Origin: Xylanibacter ruminicola
GTDB lineage: Bacteria; Bacteroidota; Bacteroidia; Bacteroidales; Bacteroidaceae
DNA: 64,000 bases
Reading direction: 5' to 3'
NCBI GenBank assembly: GCA_015060625.1
Contig: SUYC01000002.1
Location: 1-64,000 of the forward strand
In this document: piece after piece, positions 17,162-26,179 of the stretch
Layout of the letters: each line of letters starts with the position of its first letter
Position numbering within the stretch: the stretch's first letter is position 1
Notes under the pieces: generated by a model
Database searches by the model: none
The model's input: the letters and a program-made list of their open reading frames with translations, nothing else
What the model was told of the DNA's origin: nothing
Made by a program: the position numbers and the translations under genes

Positions 17162-18661
17162 ATGAAAAGATTAAATTTTTACTTTATTCTACTGTGTACG
17201 ATTATGGGACATTATAGTTGTTCCGATAAAGACACGACAGCAGACTTGTCTAATGTCAATGGACAAAGTCATTATGCAGCAAAAAAAATGCTAGAATTTG
17301 ACAGCCCAGATCAATTATTAGCGGTTATAAATGGAACTCAAACTAGGAGTGCGGATAGGATCGATCTGTCAAATTTTACATCGTTGCTGGATGAAGTTGA
17401 TATGAATGACCCTCTTATTGCTGATTTTTCGGAAGAAGAAAAACAGGTAATAAAAGACAATCATCTTTCATATTATGAGGTATTTGAACTTGAAGATTTC
17501 TTTCCAAACGAGAATTTTGCGCGACTAATTAATACTGATGGTGAAATTTGTGTTATGGATACTATATATAAAATAACCGAAAAGGGAACATTAGTGACAC
17601 AAAAAACTCATAGAAGAGAATTGGAATTGACATATTATCAAATACGGGATAAAGAATTGTTCAAAGAAAGAGAAGAAGTTATACAACTGAACGAAAACGT
17701 AAAAATTATTAATACCTTCAATTCCGAAGGTGGAGATTCTGACGGTTCTAATAATGGGCGTGAAGAAAATCTTATTAATGAGGAAGGATGCGGTTTGCCT
17801 CCAATTGGAATACCTGGTGACAATCCTAATCCAACCCCTAATCCCAGTACAGGAGGATCAAATACATCTTTGGAGACTATTCCTTGGTCTACATTCGACA
17901 CGTATTCTGCAGGATATAAAACTTTTATTGGAAAGTTATGGGGTAAGGTGTTCGGAGATAGGTCTACAAAGCACCACGAAATTGGAGATGGATACAGAGT
18001 TAATGGCTCTCTTTATGATTATAATTATGGTATTTATCATGAATGTGGTGCATTTGTGAGCATGAGCAAAAAACGTGGTGGTTTCTTCAAATTTATAAAT
18101 GGTTGGAAAGATGTTGAGGCAGATGAACTTGTAATGGACTGGACCCCAATTGTTCTTGAGTTAGATTATAAAATTCCAAGTCCCCCTTCATTGCCTACAA
18201 ACAAAACTTCTATAATAGGTTATGACCCGAAGTGCTATTTATTAGGTGAAAATAAAAAGTGTTTTACAATTCTTAGCTTTGATATTACAGAGAAACAGAT
18301 TTATCAATTGGTTGGCCAGGGATTAAAGAAGCTGATAAAAGAATTAAATAAAAAGAGTAATTCGTCAATAGATGAAAATATAGAAGCTTTGAAAATAGTT
18401 ACATCATCTAAAATCTATACAGTAGTTAAACCAACAACAAAGTGGAAACATAATCGAAAGAAATATCGGGAAGTATTCGACTCTGGTGTAAGATTTGTTA
18501 TTACGAATAGGCTATTTACAGCACCAACTAGTGTCAAGACTTGGGCGGATTTATATAATACCCTTAAAGATATTCCTCAAAAAGATATAAAAAATGGATC
18601 AGTTCGACTTGCTGGTCGAATAGGAGATAAATGGGGAGGTATGATTATTAAAAAGGATTAA
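17162..18661 (+). CDS. Lipoprotein of unknown function
   Basis: The 499-residue protein has a lipoprotein signal (ILLCTIMGHYSCSDKD; acylated Cys near residue 20). The N-terminal part (30-180) is acidic and contains a TRSADRIDLS segment seen in several Bacteroidetes surface lipoproteins. A Pro/Asn/Gly-rich linker (PGDNPNPTPNPSTGG, near 215-230) leads to a C-terminal domain rich in Lys, Trp and aromatics that I do not recognise. It is strongly AT-rich compared with the core genes, suggesting transfer. It lies between the DUF3244-like gene and two barrel-like genes. Confidence 0.65.
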   Translation: MKRLNFYFILLCTIMGHYSCSDKDTTADLSNVNGQSHYAAKKMLEFDSPDQLLAVINGTQTRSADRIDLSNFTSLLDEVDMNDPLIADFSEEEKQVIKDNHLSYYEVFELEDFFPNENFARLINTDGEICVMDTIYKITEKGTLVTQKTHRRELELTYYQIRDKELFKEREEVIQLNENVKIINTFNSEGGDSDGSNNGREENLINEEGCGLPPIGIPGDNPNPTPNPSTGGSNTSLETIPWSTFDTYSAGYKTFIGKLWGKVFGDRSTKHHEIGDGYRVNGSLYDYNYGIYHECGAFVSMSKKRGGFFKFINGWKDVEADELVMDWTPIVLELDYKIPSPPSLPTNKTSIIGYDPKCYLLGENKKCFTILSFDITEKQIYQLVGQGLKKLIKELNKKSNSSIDENIEALKIVTSSKIYTVVKPTTKWKHNRKKYREVFDSGVRFVITNRLFTAPTSVKTWADLYNTLKDIPQKDIKNGSVRLAGRIGDKWGGMIIKKD

Positions 18662-18735
18662 ATAATATACTTAAAGATAACAATATAATAAAAATCTCGT
18701 TAATACTAAAGAAGATAAAAATAAAGAGACTGGAA

Positions 18736-19410
18736 ATGAGAAAATCATTGATTATCATTCTTTGCCTAACAGTACTCAGCAGTTTAAACTCGAAGGTGAT
18801 GGCTTCTAATGACGGAGAGACTAACGAGCAGAAAAGCCTGATAACTGTAATGGGAGAGCTGAATAGTGCTGATGCTTGGAGAGTAGAAGCCGGCTACCAC
18901 TGGTTTCCTAAACCTTATATCGGTTTTGGGGGCTCGCTGGGTGTTTGGAACCAATTTAGCACTAATGATATTCCCAAAGGGCAAAACTGGATAATTGATG
19001 ATGACTATCGAGAAGCAAGCAGCCTGTTTGTTCACCCCTCTTTGGTATTATTCTCCCCCTCAATCATCCATGGGAATGATTTTGATATTCAATTGTATGG
19101 AGAAGTGGGTGCTATGATGAATCTGCCATACGAGAAAGTGTGTATTGACATCTGTCATAATCCCTATTATATCCCTGATGAGTATGAGTATATAAGTAAC
19201 AACAAGGGCGACTGGTGTTTCTTTGATGGCAAGATTGGTGTATCTGCCAGATTCGACAATGTTGTTCTGGCTGCAGGCTATTCTTACTCGACGCTTGATG
19301 TGTATGGTATGCGCAGAAAACTGAAATATGCTAATCAGAAGTTTACTGCTTTCTACCCTCAGCATCATGGTACTCATGGTGCATTCCTTTCAATATCATT
19401 ATTTATATAA
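18736..19410 (+). CDS. Exported beta-barrel-like protein
   Basis: The 224-residue protein has an N-terminal signal (MRKSLIIILCLTVLSSLNSKVMAS) and amphipathic beta strands throughout (WRVEAGYHWFPKPYIGFGGSLGVW, DIQLYGEVGAMMNLP, NVVLAAGYSYSTLDVYGMR). It ends GAFLSISLFI, like an outer-membrane barrel terminus. Cysteines at CIDICHNP may form an extracellular disulfide. It is 9 bp upstream of the next barrel gene and likely co-transcribed. Confidence 0.6.
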   Translation: MRKSLIIILCLTVLSSLNSKVMASNDGETNEQKSLITVMGELNSADAWRVEAGYHWFPKPYIGFGGSLGVWNQFSTNDIPKGQNWIIDDDYREASSLFVHPSLVLFSPSIIHGNDFDIQLYGEVGAMMNLPYEKVCIDICHNPYYIPDEYEYISNNKGDWCFFDGKIGVSARFDNVVLAAGYSYSTLDVYGMRRKLKYANQKFTAFYPQHHGTHGAFLSISLFI

Positions 19411-19419
19411 ACCAATAAA

Positions 19420-20001
19420 ATGAATTTATTTAAAACATTATTGATTTCGTGTGTTGCTGTGGCGCAGTCGGCAATGGCGCAACAAGCAGAAAACACTCAG
19501 AAGAGTATGTATCTTGAACTTTTTGGTGCTTCAAACATAGTTGGTGTGAACTATGATTCACGCTTAAAGCCAAATTCGCCTTGGGGATATCGTGTAGGTC
19601 TGGGTTATACATACTCTAAAAACTATGGATTGTTGTCAGGTTCAAACTCAATTAGAGGTGTGGATGTGCCTATTGAAGCCAACTATCTGCTGGGCAAAAA
19701 GCGCAGCAAACTTGAGTTGGGCTTAGGTGTTAACCTGGGTTATTACAAAGAGAAGTATGACAAATGGGATCTGAAAGAAGTAAAAAAAGAAGATGGTTTT
19801 ACATATTACGAGGGTGTATATGCAGGCGAAGACAGTCGTAGTTTATGGGGCTATTATTGCTTTGGGAATATAGGCTATCGCTATCAGCCATCGCACGGTT
19901 TCCAGTTCAGGGTGGGTATCAGTCCATCATTCAATCTGGGTGGAAAACATGCTGTTTCAAAATCAGTATTCCCGTACATTAGCTTTGGATACGTATTTTA
20001 G
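19420..20001 (+). CDS. Outer-membrane beta-barrel-like protein
   Basis: The 193-residue protein has a signal peptide (MNLFKTLLISCVAVAQSAMAQ) and OmpA/OmpW-type strands (KSMYLELFGASNIVGVNYDSR, WGYRVGLGYTYSKNYG, SKLELGLGVNLGYYKE, YQPSHGFQFRVGISPSFN) ending in PYISFGYVF, a canonical barrel terminus. It is the last gene of the accessory stretch and stops 7 bp before the right copy of the 33-bp inverted repeat. Confidence 0.7.
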   Translation: MNLFKTLLISCVAVAQSAMAQQAENTQKSMYLELFGASNIVGVNYDSRLKPNSPWGYRVGLGYTYSKNYGLLSGSNSIRGVDVPIEANYLLGKKRSKLELGLGVNLGYYKEKYDKWDLKEVKKEDGFTYYEGVYAGEDSRSLWGYYCFGNIGYRYQPSHGFQFRVGISPSFNLGGKHAVSKSVFPYISFGYVF

Positions 20002-20008
20002 TATAAGA

Positions 20009-20041
20009 AATCCCACAGATATTTTTGCAATCTGTGGGATT
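20009..20041. repeat. 33-bp repeat (right copy), hairpin/terminator
   Basis: Exact reverse complement of 13226-13258, including the asymmetric loop. It forms a 12-bp stem followed by TTTTT, so it also works as a terminator for the barrel gene. It sits 6 bp before the metG -7 box. Confidence 0.85.
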
Positions 20042-20046
20042 TTTTG

Positions 20047-20054
20047 TAATTTTG
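20047..20054 (+). promoter_or_regulatory. -7 promoter box for metG
   Basis: TAATTTTG, matching TAnnTTTG, directly after the hairpin; ATG at 20088. It shows that metG initiates outside the accessory block. Confidence 0.7.
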
Positions 20055-20087
20055 CAGCCAAATAAGAATAAATACGTATTTAAAGAA

Positions 20088-22154
20088 ATGGAAAACAAGA
20101 CTTACAAGCGTACGACTGTAACGTCGGCGCTACCATACGCTAATGGCGGCGTACATATCGGACACCTGGCTGGTGTATATGTACCTGCTGATATCTATGT
20201 GCGTTATCTTCGTCTGAAGAAGCGTGAGGTATTGTTCATCGGCGGAAGTGATGAGCATGGTGTGCCCATTACCGTTCGTGCCCGCAAAGAGGGTATCACT
20301 CCTCAGGATGTGGTTGACCGCTATCATAAGATGATTAAGGATTCGTTCGAGGAGTTTGGTATCTCGTTCGATATCTATAGCCGTACCACTTCAGAGACAC
20401 ATCATAAGTTTGCTGCCGAATGGTTTAAGAAACTCTATGATGAGGGTAAGCTCACAGAGGAGACAACTGAGCAGCTCTATGATGAGGAGGCCAAGCAGTT
20501 CCTGGCAGACCGTTATGTGACTGGCGAGTGCCCCTATTGCCACAATGAGGGTGCATACGGCGACCAGTGCGAGAAGTGCGGACGTGACCTCTCGCCTACA
20601 GAACTCATCAATCCTAAATCGACTATCTCAGGTTCTACCCCTGTACTGAAGAAGACCAAGAACTGGTATCTGCCTCTGAACGAGTATCAGGACTGGTTGA
20701 AAAAGTGGATTCTGGAGGAGCACAAGGAGTGGCGTCCTAACGTATATGGTCAGTGTAAGAGCTGGTTGGATATGGACTTGCAGCCACGTGCGATGACTCG
20801 CGACTTGGACTGGGGTATCCCTGTGCCTGTGAAGGATGCTGAAGGAAAAGTGCTCTATGTATGGTTTGATGCGCCTATCGGCTATGTGTCGAACACCAAA
20901 GAGCTCTGTGAGAAGGAGCCTGAGAAGTGGGGCAACTGGGAGAAGTGGTGGCAGGACGAGGATACGCGTCTGGTTCACTTCATTGGTAAGGACAACATCG
21001 TGTTCCACTGCATCATCTTCCCTGTGATGATGAAAGCCCACGGCAAGTATATCATGCCCGACAACGTGCCTGCCAACGAGTTCCTGAACCTGGAGAACAA
21101 CAAGATTTCTACCTCGCGCAACTGGGCTGTATGGCTCCATGAGTATCTGGTAGATATGCCTGGTAAGCAGGATGTGCTGCGCTACGTGCTGACAGCCAAT
21201 GCGCCTGAGACAAAAGATAACAACTTCACTTGGAAGGACTTCCAGGATCGTAATAACAACGAACTCGTAGCCGTTTATGGCAACTTTGTGAATCGTGCGC
21301 TCCAGCTTACCAAGAAGTACTGGAACGGCATCGTACCTGCCTGTGGTGAGTGGCTTGACGTTGACCGTCAAGCAATTGAAGAATTTAAAAATGTAAAAAT
21401 TAAGATAGAAGAGAATCTGGAGCAGTTCAAGTTCCGTGATGCCCAGTTCGAGGCTATGAACCTGGCTCGTATCGGCAACCGCTATATCACAGAGTGCGAG
21501 CCTTGGAAGGTTTGGAAGACTGATCCAAAGCGTTGCGAGACTATTCTGAACATCTGCTTGCAGTTGACAGCCAATCTGGCTATCGCCTTCGAGCCATTCC
21601 TGCCATTCAGCAGTAAGAAACTGCGCGAGATGCTCAATATCGAGAGCTTCGAGTGGGAGCAGTTGGGTAGCACCGACCTCCTGGAGGCTGGTCACCAGTT
21701 GGGCGAGCCTGCGCTGCTGTTCGAGAAGATTGAGGACGAGGTCATCCAGAAGCAGCTCGACAAGCTCGAGGCTACCAAGAAGGCTAATGAGGCTGCCGCC
21801 TATAAGGCCGCTCCAATCAAAGATACCGTATCGTTCGAGGAGTTCGAGAAGCTCGATATCCGTGTAGGTCTGGTGAAGGACTGTCAGAAGGTGAAGAAGT
21901 CGAAGAAACTGTTGCAGTTCACCATCGACGATGGCTCTGGCACCGATCGCACCATCTGCTCTGGTATCGCTGCCTTCTATGAGAACCCAGAGGAACTCAT
22001 CGGCAAGCGCATCCTCTTCGTGGCCAACTTTGCCCCTCGCACTATGATGGGCATCGAGAGTCAGGGTATGATCCTGAGTGCTGTGGATGCCGACGAGAGC
22101 CTGAGCGTGGTTACCACCACTAAGGATGTAAAGCCAGGCAGTCAGGTAGGATAA
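20088..22154 (+). CDS. metG: Methionyl-tRNA synthetase
   Basis: The 688-residue product charges tRNA-Met. HIGH motif: [11 protein letters not shown] near residue 20. Zinc knuckle: [18 protein letters not shown] near residues 148-165. The KMSKS equivalent is [11 protein letters not shown] near residue 340, as usual in this phylum. The C-terminal 110 residues form the EMAP/Trbp111-like tRNA-binding domain ([19 protein letters not shown]...). Start chosen at 20088 ([20 protein letters not shown]) because codons further upstream precede the -7 box. It leads directly into the flippase gene (14-bp gap). Confidence 0.97.
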   Translation: MENKTYKRTTVTSALPYANGGVHIGHLAGVYVPADIYVRYLRLKKREVLFIGGSDEHGVPITVRARKEGITPQDVVDRYHKMIKDSFEEFGISFDIYSRTTSETHHKFAAEWFKKLYDEGKLTEETTEQLYDEEAKQFLADRYVTGECPYCHNEGAYGDQCEKCGRDLSPTELINPKSTISGSTPVLKKTKNWYLPLNEYQDWLKKWILEEHKEWRPNVYGQCKSWLDMDLQPRAMTRDLDWGIPVPVKDAEGKVLYVWFDAPIGYVSNTKELCEKEPEKWGNWEKWWQDEDTRLVHFIGKDNIVFHCIIFPVMMKAHGKYIMPDNVPANEFLNLENNKISTSRNWAVWLHEYLVDMPGKQDVLRYVLTANAPETKDNNFTWKDFQDRNNNELVAVYGNFVNRALQLTKKYWNGIVPACGEWLDVDRQAIEEFKNVKIKIEENLEQFKFRDAQFEAMNLARIGNRYITECEPWKVWKTDPKRCETILNICLQLTANLAIAFEPFLPFSSKKLREMLNIESFEWEQLGSTDLLEAGHQLGEPALLFEKIEDEVIQKQLDKLEATKKANEAAAYKAAPIKDTVSFEEFEKLDIRVGLVKDCQKVKKSKKLLQFTIDDGSGTDRTICSGIAAFYENPEELIGKRILFVANFAPRTMMGIESQGMILSAVDADESLSVVTTTKDVKPGSQVG

Positions 22155-22168
22155 TATCTGTTCGCTGG

Positions 22169-23611
22169 ATGGAGTCATTGAAGGAAAAGACAGCCAAGGG
22201 CCTTTTTTGGGGCGGAATGAACAATGGCGTTCAGCAATTGCTCGGACTCGTCTTTGGTATCATCCTGGGGCGCCTGCTCGATCCTTCCGACTATGGACTC
22301 ATAGCTATGATTACCATCTATTCGCTGATAGCAACCGCTTTGCAGAATAGTGGTTTCTCTACAGCGCTGGTTAACGAGAAAGAACCAAAAGACAGTGACT
22401 ATAATGCTGTCTTTTGGTTCAATATTTTTATGGGAGTAGTCATCTATGTGATACTCTTCTTTTCTGCGCCTCTGATTGCTGCGTTCAATGACGAGCCACG
22501 CTTGGTGTCGTTGTGTCGTTATGCTTTTATTGGTATATTATTCAGTTGCTCAGGTGCCGCCCAAGCGGCGTACCTTTTTAAGAATCTGAGGGCTAAGCAA
22601 CTGGCCAAGGCCAGTATCATTGCCACGATTTTGTCGAGTGGTGTGGCAGCTGTAATGGCTTGGCAGGGCTTTTCTTACTGGAGCTTGGCCACGCAAACCA
22701 ACCTCTTTATTCTGATTTCTACATTGCTGCGCTGGCACTATAGTGACTGGCGACCAACGATGAAGATTGATTTCGGCTTTGTGCGCAGGGCTTTCCCCTT
22801 TAGCGTAAAAATCCTGATTAGCGATGTGTTGACACACGTGAACAACAATGTGATGAACATCCTGTTAGGTCGCTATTTCAGTGCTTATGATACGGGCAAC
22901 TATAACCAAGCCTACCAGTGGAACAACAAGTGCACATCACTCATTCAAGGCATGGTGAAACAGGTAGATCAGACGGTACTTGTCAGCGTCAGAGATGATC
23001 GCGAGCGCCAATTGGCTGTATTGCGCAAGATGGTGCGCTTTGCTGCTTTCATCTCTTTCCCATTGCTTTTGGGATTCGGGTTGGTATCCAAGGAGTTTAT
23101 TGTGCTGGCCATAGGTGAGAAGTGGCTTGTATCTGCTCAATATCTGCAGTGGATATGTGTGTGTGGTGCTGTATTACCCATTAGTACATTACTGGCCGAT
23201 TTTCTAATCAGTCGAGGTAGGTCTGACACGTTTATGGGCTGTACGTTAGCGTTAGGTTTACTCCAGATTGTAGCTATGCTCATACTTCATGCTTATGGCA
23301 TTGCTACAATGGTTAAGACTTATGTAGTACTCAATTTGGTCTGGCTTTTCGTATGGTTCTTCTTTGTGTGTAAGGATACCAGTTATACCTTGTTGCAGAT
23401 GCTGAAGGATATCATGCCTTTTGCTTTGGCTGCTGCAGGTGTGATGTTTGTTACAGGTTATATCACCTCGAATATCGAAAACCTGTGGCTGCTGCTCCTT
23501 AGTAGATGTTTCTTGGCAGCAGTACTCTATTATGCCGTGATGCGACTGGCTGGTGCGCAGATACTGAAGGAGACAACCGATTTTATGATGAACAAAATAA
23601 AAAAACAATAA
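22169..23611 (+). CDS. Wzx/PST-family polysaccharide flippase
   Basis: The 480-residue polytopic protein has about 12-14 predicted membrane spans and begins MESLKEKTAKGLFWGGMNNGVQQLLGLVFGIILGR, the hallmark of MOP/PST exporters (WzxC type). Such proteins flip lipid-linked oligosaccharides across the inner membrane. It is 14 bp after metG and 3 bp before the cytidylyltransferase gene, as first gene of a surface-glycan operon. Confidence 0.88.
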   Translation: MESLKEKTAKGLFWGGMNNGVQQLLGLVFGIILGRLLDPSDYGLIAMITIYSLIATALQNSGFSTALVNEKEPKDSDYNAVFWFNIFMGVVIYVILFFSAPLIAAFNDEPRLVSLCRYAFIGILFSCSGAAQAAYLFKNLRAKQLAKASIIATILSSGVAAVMAWQGFSYWSLATQTNLFILISTLLRWHYSDWRPTMKIDFGFVRRAFPFSVKILISDVLTHVNNNVMNILLGRYFSAYDTGNYNQAYQWNNKCTSLIQGMVKQVDQTVLVSVRDDRERQLAVLRKMVRFAAFISFPLLLGFGLVSKEFIVLAIGEKWLVSAQYLQWICVCGAVLPISTLLADFLISRGRSDTFMGCTLALGLLQIVAMLILHAYGIATMVKTYVVLNLVWLFVWFFFVCKDTSYTLLQMLKDIMPFALAAAGVMFVTGYITSNIENLWLLLLSRCFLAAVLYYAVMRLAGAQILKETTDFMMNKIKKQ

Positions 23612-23614
23612 GAT

Positions 23615-24337
23615 ATGAACTATGCTTTGATTATTGCCGGCGGCTCTGGAAACAGAATGGGACAGGACATTCCCAAGCAGTTTATCAACGTTTACGATAA
23701 GCCTGTACTTATCTATACGTTGGAGAGTTTTCAGCGCCATCCGATGGTAGATGCTATCGAGGTAGTTTGTCTTGATGGCTGGCATGAGGTGCTTTGGGCC
23801 TATGCCCGCCAGTTTAATATCACCAAGCTTCAGGCTGTTGTGGCTGGTGGAAACAGCGCTCAGGAGAGCATCCGCAATGGTGTGTACGACTTGGAGAGCA
23901 AGGCTTCGGCCGATGATATCATCATCATCCACGATGGTATCCGACCCTTGGTGGATGATACCGTGCTGACGGATGTGATTCAGAAGGCCATGAAGTATGG
24001 CAATGGTGTCACATCATTACCTTATAATGAGCAGATATTCATTGTAAATCCTGATGATGAGACAACCACCAAACAATATATTCCTCGCGAAACGTTGCGC
24101 CGCGTGTCAACACCTCAGGCTTATCAGTTCAAAAAACTGGATGAGGCTTATCACGAGGCATTCGAGAAGGGCATAGGCATTCATGGATCGTCGTACACCA
24201 ATACCATGATGGTTGAGTTAGGCGAGACGCTGCATTTTGCAGCAGGATCAGATAAGAACATCAAACTGACCACAAAGGATGATCTGGAGATGTTCAAGGG
24301 TTATATGAAAATGGATAAGGACACATGGCTGAAGTAA
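23615..24337 (+). CDS. IspD/TarI-type cytidylyltransferase
   Basis: The 240-residue nucleotidyltransferase transfers CMP from CTP to a phosphorylated substrate. The N-terminal loop reads ALIIAGGSGNRMGQDIPKQF (family GGxGxRMG...PKQ), followed by HDGIRPLVDD and RRVSTPQAYQFK, all typical of IspD/TarI. Its neighbours are an SDR enzyme and LicD, not isoprenoid genes, so it more likely makes a CDP-polyol such as CDP-ribitol or a similar CDP-activated group than methylerythritol-CDP. The end overlaps the next gene by 13 bp. Confidence 0.8.
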   Translation: MNYALIIAGGSGNRMGQDIPKQFINVYDKPVLIYTLESFQRHPMVDAIEVVCLDGWHEVLWAYARQFNITKLQAVVAGGNSAQESIRNGVYDLESKASADDIIIIHDGIRPLVDDTVLTDVIQKAMKYGNGVTSLPYNEQIFIVNPDDETTTKQYIPRETLRRVSTPQAYQFKKLDEAYHEAFEKGIGIHGSSYTNTMMVELGETLHFAAGSDKNIKLTTKDDLEMFKGYMKMDKDTWLK

Positions 24338-25380
24338 CATCACTCAATAAGCAACATCCTCTCTATCAGGAGGATTTGGCGCGTATAGCCCAGACGCCAG
24401 GCATTGAAGGGGTGTATGGAAAAACATTCCTGATATCTGGTGCCACAGGCTTGATAGGCGTTTGTCTGATAGATGCCCTGATGTATCTGAATAAGCAGGG
24501 TGCTGGCATTACGATTTATGCCTTGGTTCGCAGTCGTGAGAAGGCTGCTCTGCGTCTTGGCGAGTATTTCGAGGATAGCCATTTCCACTTTGTAGAGCGC
24601 GAGGCCTCAGAATCGCTTTTAGAGTTGCCTAAGGTTGATGTGATCATTCCCTTGGCTTCTAACACCCATCCCTTGGCTTATTCAAAATATCCTATCGAGA
24701 CCATCAATATCAATGTGAAAGGTGCTGAGCAGGCCCTTGAAAAAGCCGTGGCCTGTGGTGCGATGGTGCTCTATCCGTCAACAGTCGAGGTATATGGCAA
24801 TGCCCGTGGTGATGACGATTTCACAGAAGACTATACAGGTCAGCTCAATTTGGCTACAGCGCGTGCCTGCTACACAGAGTCGAAACGATTGAGCGAGGCG
24901 CTTTGCCAGTCGTATATTGCTGAGCGTGGTGCTCAGGTAAAGATAGTAAGATTGAGTCGTGTGTTTGGTCCAACCATGCTGATGAGCGACAGTAAAGCCT
25001 CGTCGCAGTTCCTCCAGAAGGCGTTGGCTGGCGAGGATATCGTGCTGAAGAGCAAGGGCGAGCAACTCTTCTCTTATACTTATATGGCCGATGCCGTAGG
25101 AGCCATGCTGCATGTGCTACTGCATGGCGAGGAGGATGTGGCATATAATATTGCCAACGAAGCCTGCAATGTGCGCTTAAAGGACTTTGCTCAGCTTTGT
25201 GCTGCGTGGGCCAACAAGCAGGTCGTGTTCGAATTGCCATCAGAGACCGAGCAGAAGGGCTTTTCGATTGCTATGCGAGCTGTTCTCGACAATACCCGTT
25301 TGAAGGGATTGGGTTGGAAGCCCCAATATACAATGAAGGATGCTGTATGTCGTACGTTATCAATATTAAGTCATGAATAA
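24325..25380 (+). CDS. NAD-dependent epimerase/dehydratase (SDR)
   Basis: The 351-residue protein has a Rossmann motif after an N-terminal extension (FLISGATGLIGVCLIDAL, near residues 36-53). It also has an extended-SDR substrate half with CYTESKRLSEALC, where the catalytic Tyr and Lys (YxxxK) lie near residues 184-188, and NIANE near the C-terminus. In this operon it is expected to modify or supply the sugar/polyol for the CDP-activated pathway. It overlaps both neighbours (13 bp upstream, 8 bp downstream), indicating translational coupling. Confidence 0.82.
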   Translation: MAEVTSLNKQHPLYQEDLARIAQTPGIEGVYGKTFLISGATGLIGVCLIDALMYLNKQGAGITIYALVRSREKAALRLGEYFEDSHFHFVEREASESLLELPKVDVIIPLASNTHPLAYSKYPIETININVKGAEQALEKAVACGAMVLYPSTVEVYGNARGDDDFTEDYTGQLNLATARACYTESKRLSEALCQSYIAERGAQVKIVRLSRVFGPTMLMSDSKASSQFLQKALAGEDIVLKSKGEQLFSYTYMADAVGAMLHVLLHGEEDVAYNIANEACNVRLKDFAQLCAAWANKQVVFELPSETEQKGFSIAMRAVLDNTRLKGLGWKPQYTMKDAVCRTLSILSHE

Positions 25381-26179
25381 TCCTTATCTGCAGAAATTTA
25401 AGGAGCAGCAGCTACGTGCTTGCCAACTCAAACAGTTGTCTATCCTCGAAGAGATAGACCGTATCTGCCAGAAGCATCAGATTGGCTATTGGCTCGATGG
25501 CGGCACGCTGTTGGGGGCTGTTCGTCATGGAGGTTTTATTCCTTGGGATGATGATATCGATATAGCCATGCGCCAGGAGGATCTCGACCGTTTTGTGAGT
25601 GTGGCACCCTCAGAACTTCGTGAGGGCCTGTTCCTGCAGACGCCGCAGACAGAACCACAGTCAAAGGAGCCCATCGTAAAGGTGCGCGACTTGAATTCGT
25701 TTTATGTGGAAGGCTCAGATAACTTTGCTGCCGACTATCAGAAAGGCCTTTATGTGGATATCTTCCCCATGATAGATTATCCCACGTTACCTAAAAAGTG
25801 GGTTAAGCGTATCACGCTGGGTATCTCAAAGAGCTATTCGGTTCTGCATAAGTCGCATTATTACTCTCTGAAGTCATTTGCCGAGTTCTTCTGGTTTGGG
25901 GCTAAATATATCCTCAGCAAGTGTCTTTGGAATGTGCTCTGCGCCGTTCGTCCCAAGAACGTGTATCTGTCTAATATCCTGATTAATAATGGTTATGGCA
26001 TTATGCATCGTCAGGATTCTGTTTTTCCTTTGGGTACGATTACCTTCGAGGGCAAAACATTTAGTGCGCCCTGTAATCCAGATGCCTACCTGAGCGATCT
26101 CTATCGTAACTACATGGAGATTCCACCTAAAGATAAGCAAAAAATTCATTCTGTATTTATTATGCCCGAGCTGATATGA
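25373..26179 (+). CDS. LicD-family phosphotransferase
   Basis: The 268-residue protein carries the LicD nucleotidyltransferase-fold motif YWLDGGTLLGAVRHGGFIPWDDDIDIAM near residues 38-65, with the metal-binding DDDID. LicD proteins transfer a phospho-group from a CDP-activated donor (phosphocholine or phosphopolyol) onto a surface glycan. The adjacent cytidylyltransferase fits as donor maker. The end overlaps the glycosyltransferase start by 4 bp. Confidence 0.88.
   Translation: MNNPYLQKFKEQQLRACQLKQLSILEEIDRICQKHQIGYWLDGGTLLGAVRHGGFIPWDDDIDIAMRQEDLDRFVSVAPSELREGLFLQTPQTEPQSKEPIVKVRDLNSFYVEGSDNFAADYQKGLYVDIFPMIDYPTLPKKWVKRITLGISKSYSVLHKSHYYSLKSFAEFFWFGAKYILSKCLWNVLCAVRPKNVYLSNILINNGYGIMHRQDSVFPLGTITFEGKTFSAPCNPDAYLSDLYRNYMEIPPKDKQKIHSVFIMPELI

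Noticed and set aside
20628..22178. 516-codon open frame antisense to metG
   Set aside because: It lies wholly over metG, which has all synthetase motifs. The antisense translation is Leu/His/Val-rich with no family resemblance and no promoter; it is a codon-usage shadow.
23615..24337. Calling the cytidylyltransferase ispD of the isoprenoid pathway
   Set aside because: Its neighbours are SDR, LicD and glycosyltransferase genes; TarI-like activity fits better, so no symbol was given.
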